Assembly: GCA_016717145.1 (NCBI GenBank)
Contig: JADKGD010000020.1
Coordinates: 1 to 21,946 of the forward strand
Reading direction: 5' to 3'
Length of the DNA stretch: 21,946 nt
Origin: Saprospiraceae bacterium
GTDB taxonomy: Bacteria > Bacteroidota > Bacteroidia > Chitinophagales > Saprospiraceae
Shown: one piece after another, positions 21,617-21,946 of the stretch
Layout of the letters: each line of letters opens with the position of its first letter
Numbering within the stretch: the stretch's first letter is position 1
Notes under the pieces: generated by a model
What the model was told of the DNA's origin: nothing
The model's input: the letters and a program-made list of their open reading frames with translations, nothing else
Databases searched by the model: none
Translations under genes and position numbers: made by a program

Positions 21617-21946
21617 ATGAAAGATACGAAAATTTTTAGAACTAAATTTATATTAAATGGATTCCTATTTAAAGTAAATAAAAAATGGAAAACCTGTTTC
21701 ATTTTTTTAGCTCAAATTAATTTCATAATAAACAATTATACTAAGGACTCCATTTATATTACACAATTTGCTGGATATCAATCACTTATTCCCTACGATT
21801 TGGGAAGTTATTTGGTTCGAAAAATTTTATAATTTTGGGGGGGACAGATTGCAATTGGTTACCTTCAATAAATTATGGTAATTTTAACAAGCCATTACTA
21901 AAATGGGCAACTGAATATTCTCTGAAAAATGCTTATCATCTTATCC
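21617..21946 (+). CDS. Glycosyltransferase, N-terminal part at window edge (frameshifted)
   Basis: Partial gene running off the right edge. From the ATG at 21617 it reads KKWKTCFIFLAQINFIINNY, YITQFAGYQSLIPYDLG and LVRKIL. After a one-base shift in the A/T run near 21820 it continues FIILGGTDCNWLPSINYGNF and NKPLLKWATEYSLKNAYHLI. The order FAGY(H/Q)SL, then IxxGGTDC, then PSIxYGNFxKPLL is typical of a Bacteroidota GT4-like glycosyltransferase N-terminal domain. The true start may lie upstream, in the 125 nt after the methyltransferase, where broken coding-like sequence (FDDIKENRE) is seen. It probably acts in polysaccharide or lipooligosaccharide assembly at the inner membrane. Confidence 0.65.

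Noticed and set aside
1..21946. tRNA, rRNA, integrase or transposase genes
   Set aside because: I looked on both strands and saw no cloverleaf pattern, rRNA segment or recombinase motif.

Overview
The window is AT-rich DNA from a member of the Bacteroidota, most like the Saprospiraceae/Chitinophagia side of the phylum. The evidence is: type IX secretion (T9SS) C-terminal sorting domains, SprB-type repeats, two TonB-dependent receptors (one with a carboxypeptidase-like N-terminal domain), a long Bacteroidota-type NusB, a beta-propeller histidine kinase with a LytTR regulator, and TAnnTTTG-type -7 promoter boxes. Many genes can only be read by joining neighbouring frames. Where a family motif shows the expected frame, the break is usually a one-base gain or loss in or next to a short homopolymer. 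I therefore read most breaks as uncorrected assembly errors, not as true pseudogenes, and describe each gene over its full reconstructed span.

Layout, left to right. Positions 1-1805 (minus) read nusB, then a small secreted OmpA-like protein, then the 5' end of guaA. A divergent intergenic stretch follows. Positions 2169-6619 (plus) hold one very large secreted reprolysin-like zinc metalloprotease with a Fn3-like segment, about six SprB-like repeats and a T9SS sorting domain. Positions 6620-7100 hold a small MITE/REP-like element. Positions 7101-8585 (minus) encode a DoxX-type membrane protein fused to a thioredoxin-like C-terminal part. Positions 8745-13409 (minus) carry two TonB-dependent receptors in tandem. 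The promoter-proximal one sits behind a clear TPP riboswitch (about 13462-13541), so it is probably a thiamine-compound importer. Positions 13636-15010 are a non-coding tandem array with a 369-bp period. Positions 15386-20387 (minus) form a three-gene signalling operon: a secreted propeller protein, a propeller histidine kinase and a LytTR response regulator, with 18-nt gaps at both junctions. At the right end (plus) a SAM methyltransferase and the start of a glycosyltransferase suggest the edge of a surface-polysaccharide cluster.

Nothing here is an obviously new defence or mobile system. The least explained items are the 369-bp array, the 206-bp inverted-repeat element, the possible start-codon-sequestering hairpin behind the TPP riboswitch, and the free-standing secreted propeller protein encoded just ahead of a kinase with the same kind of propeller.
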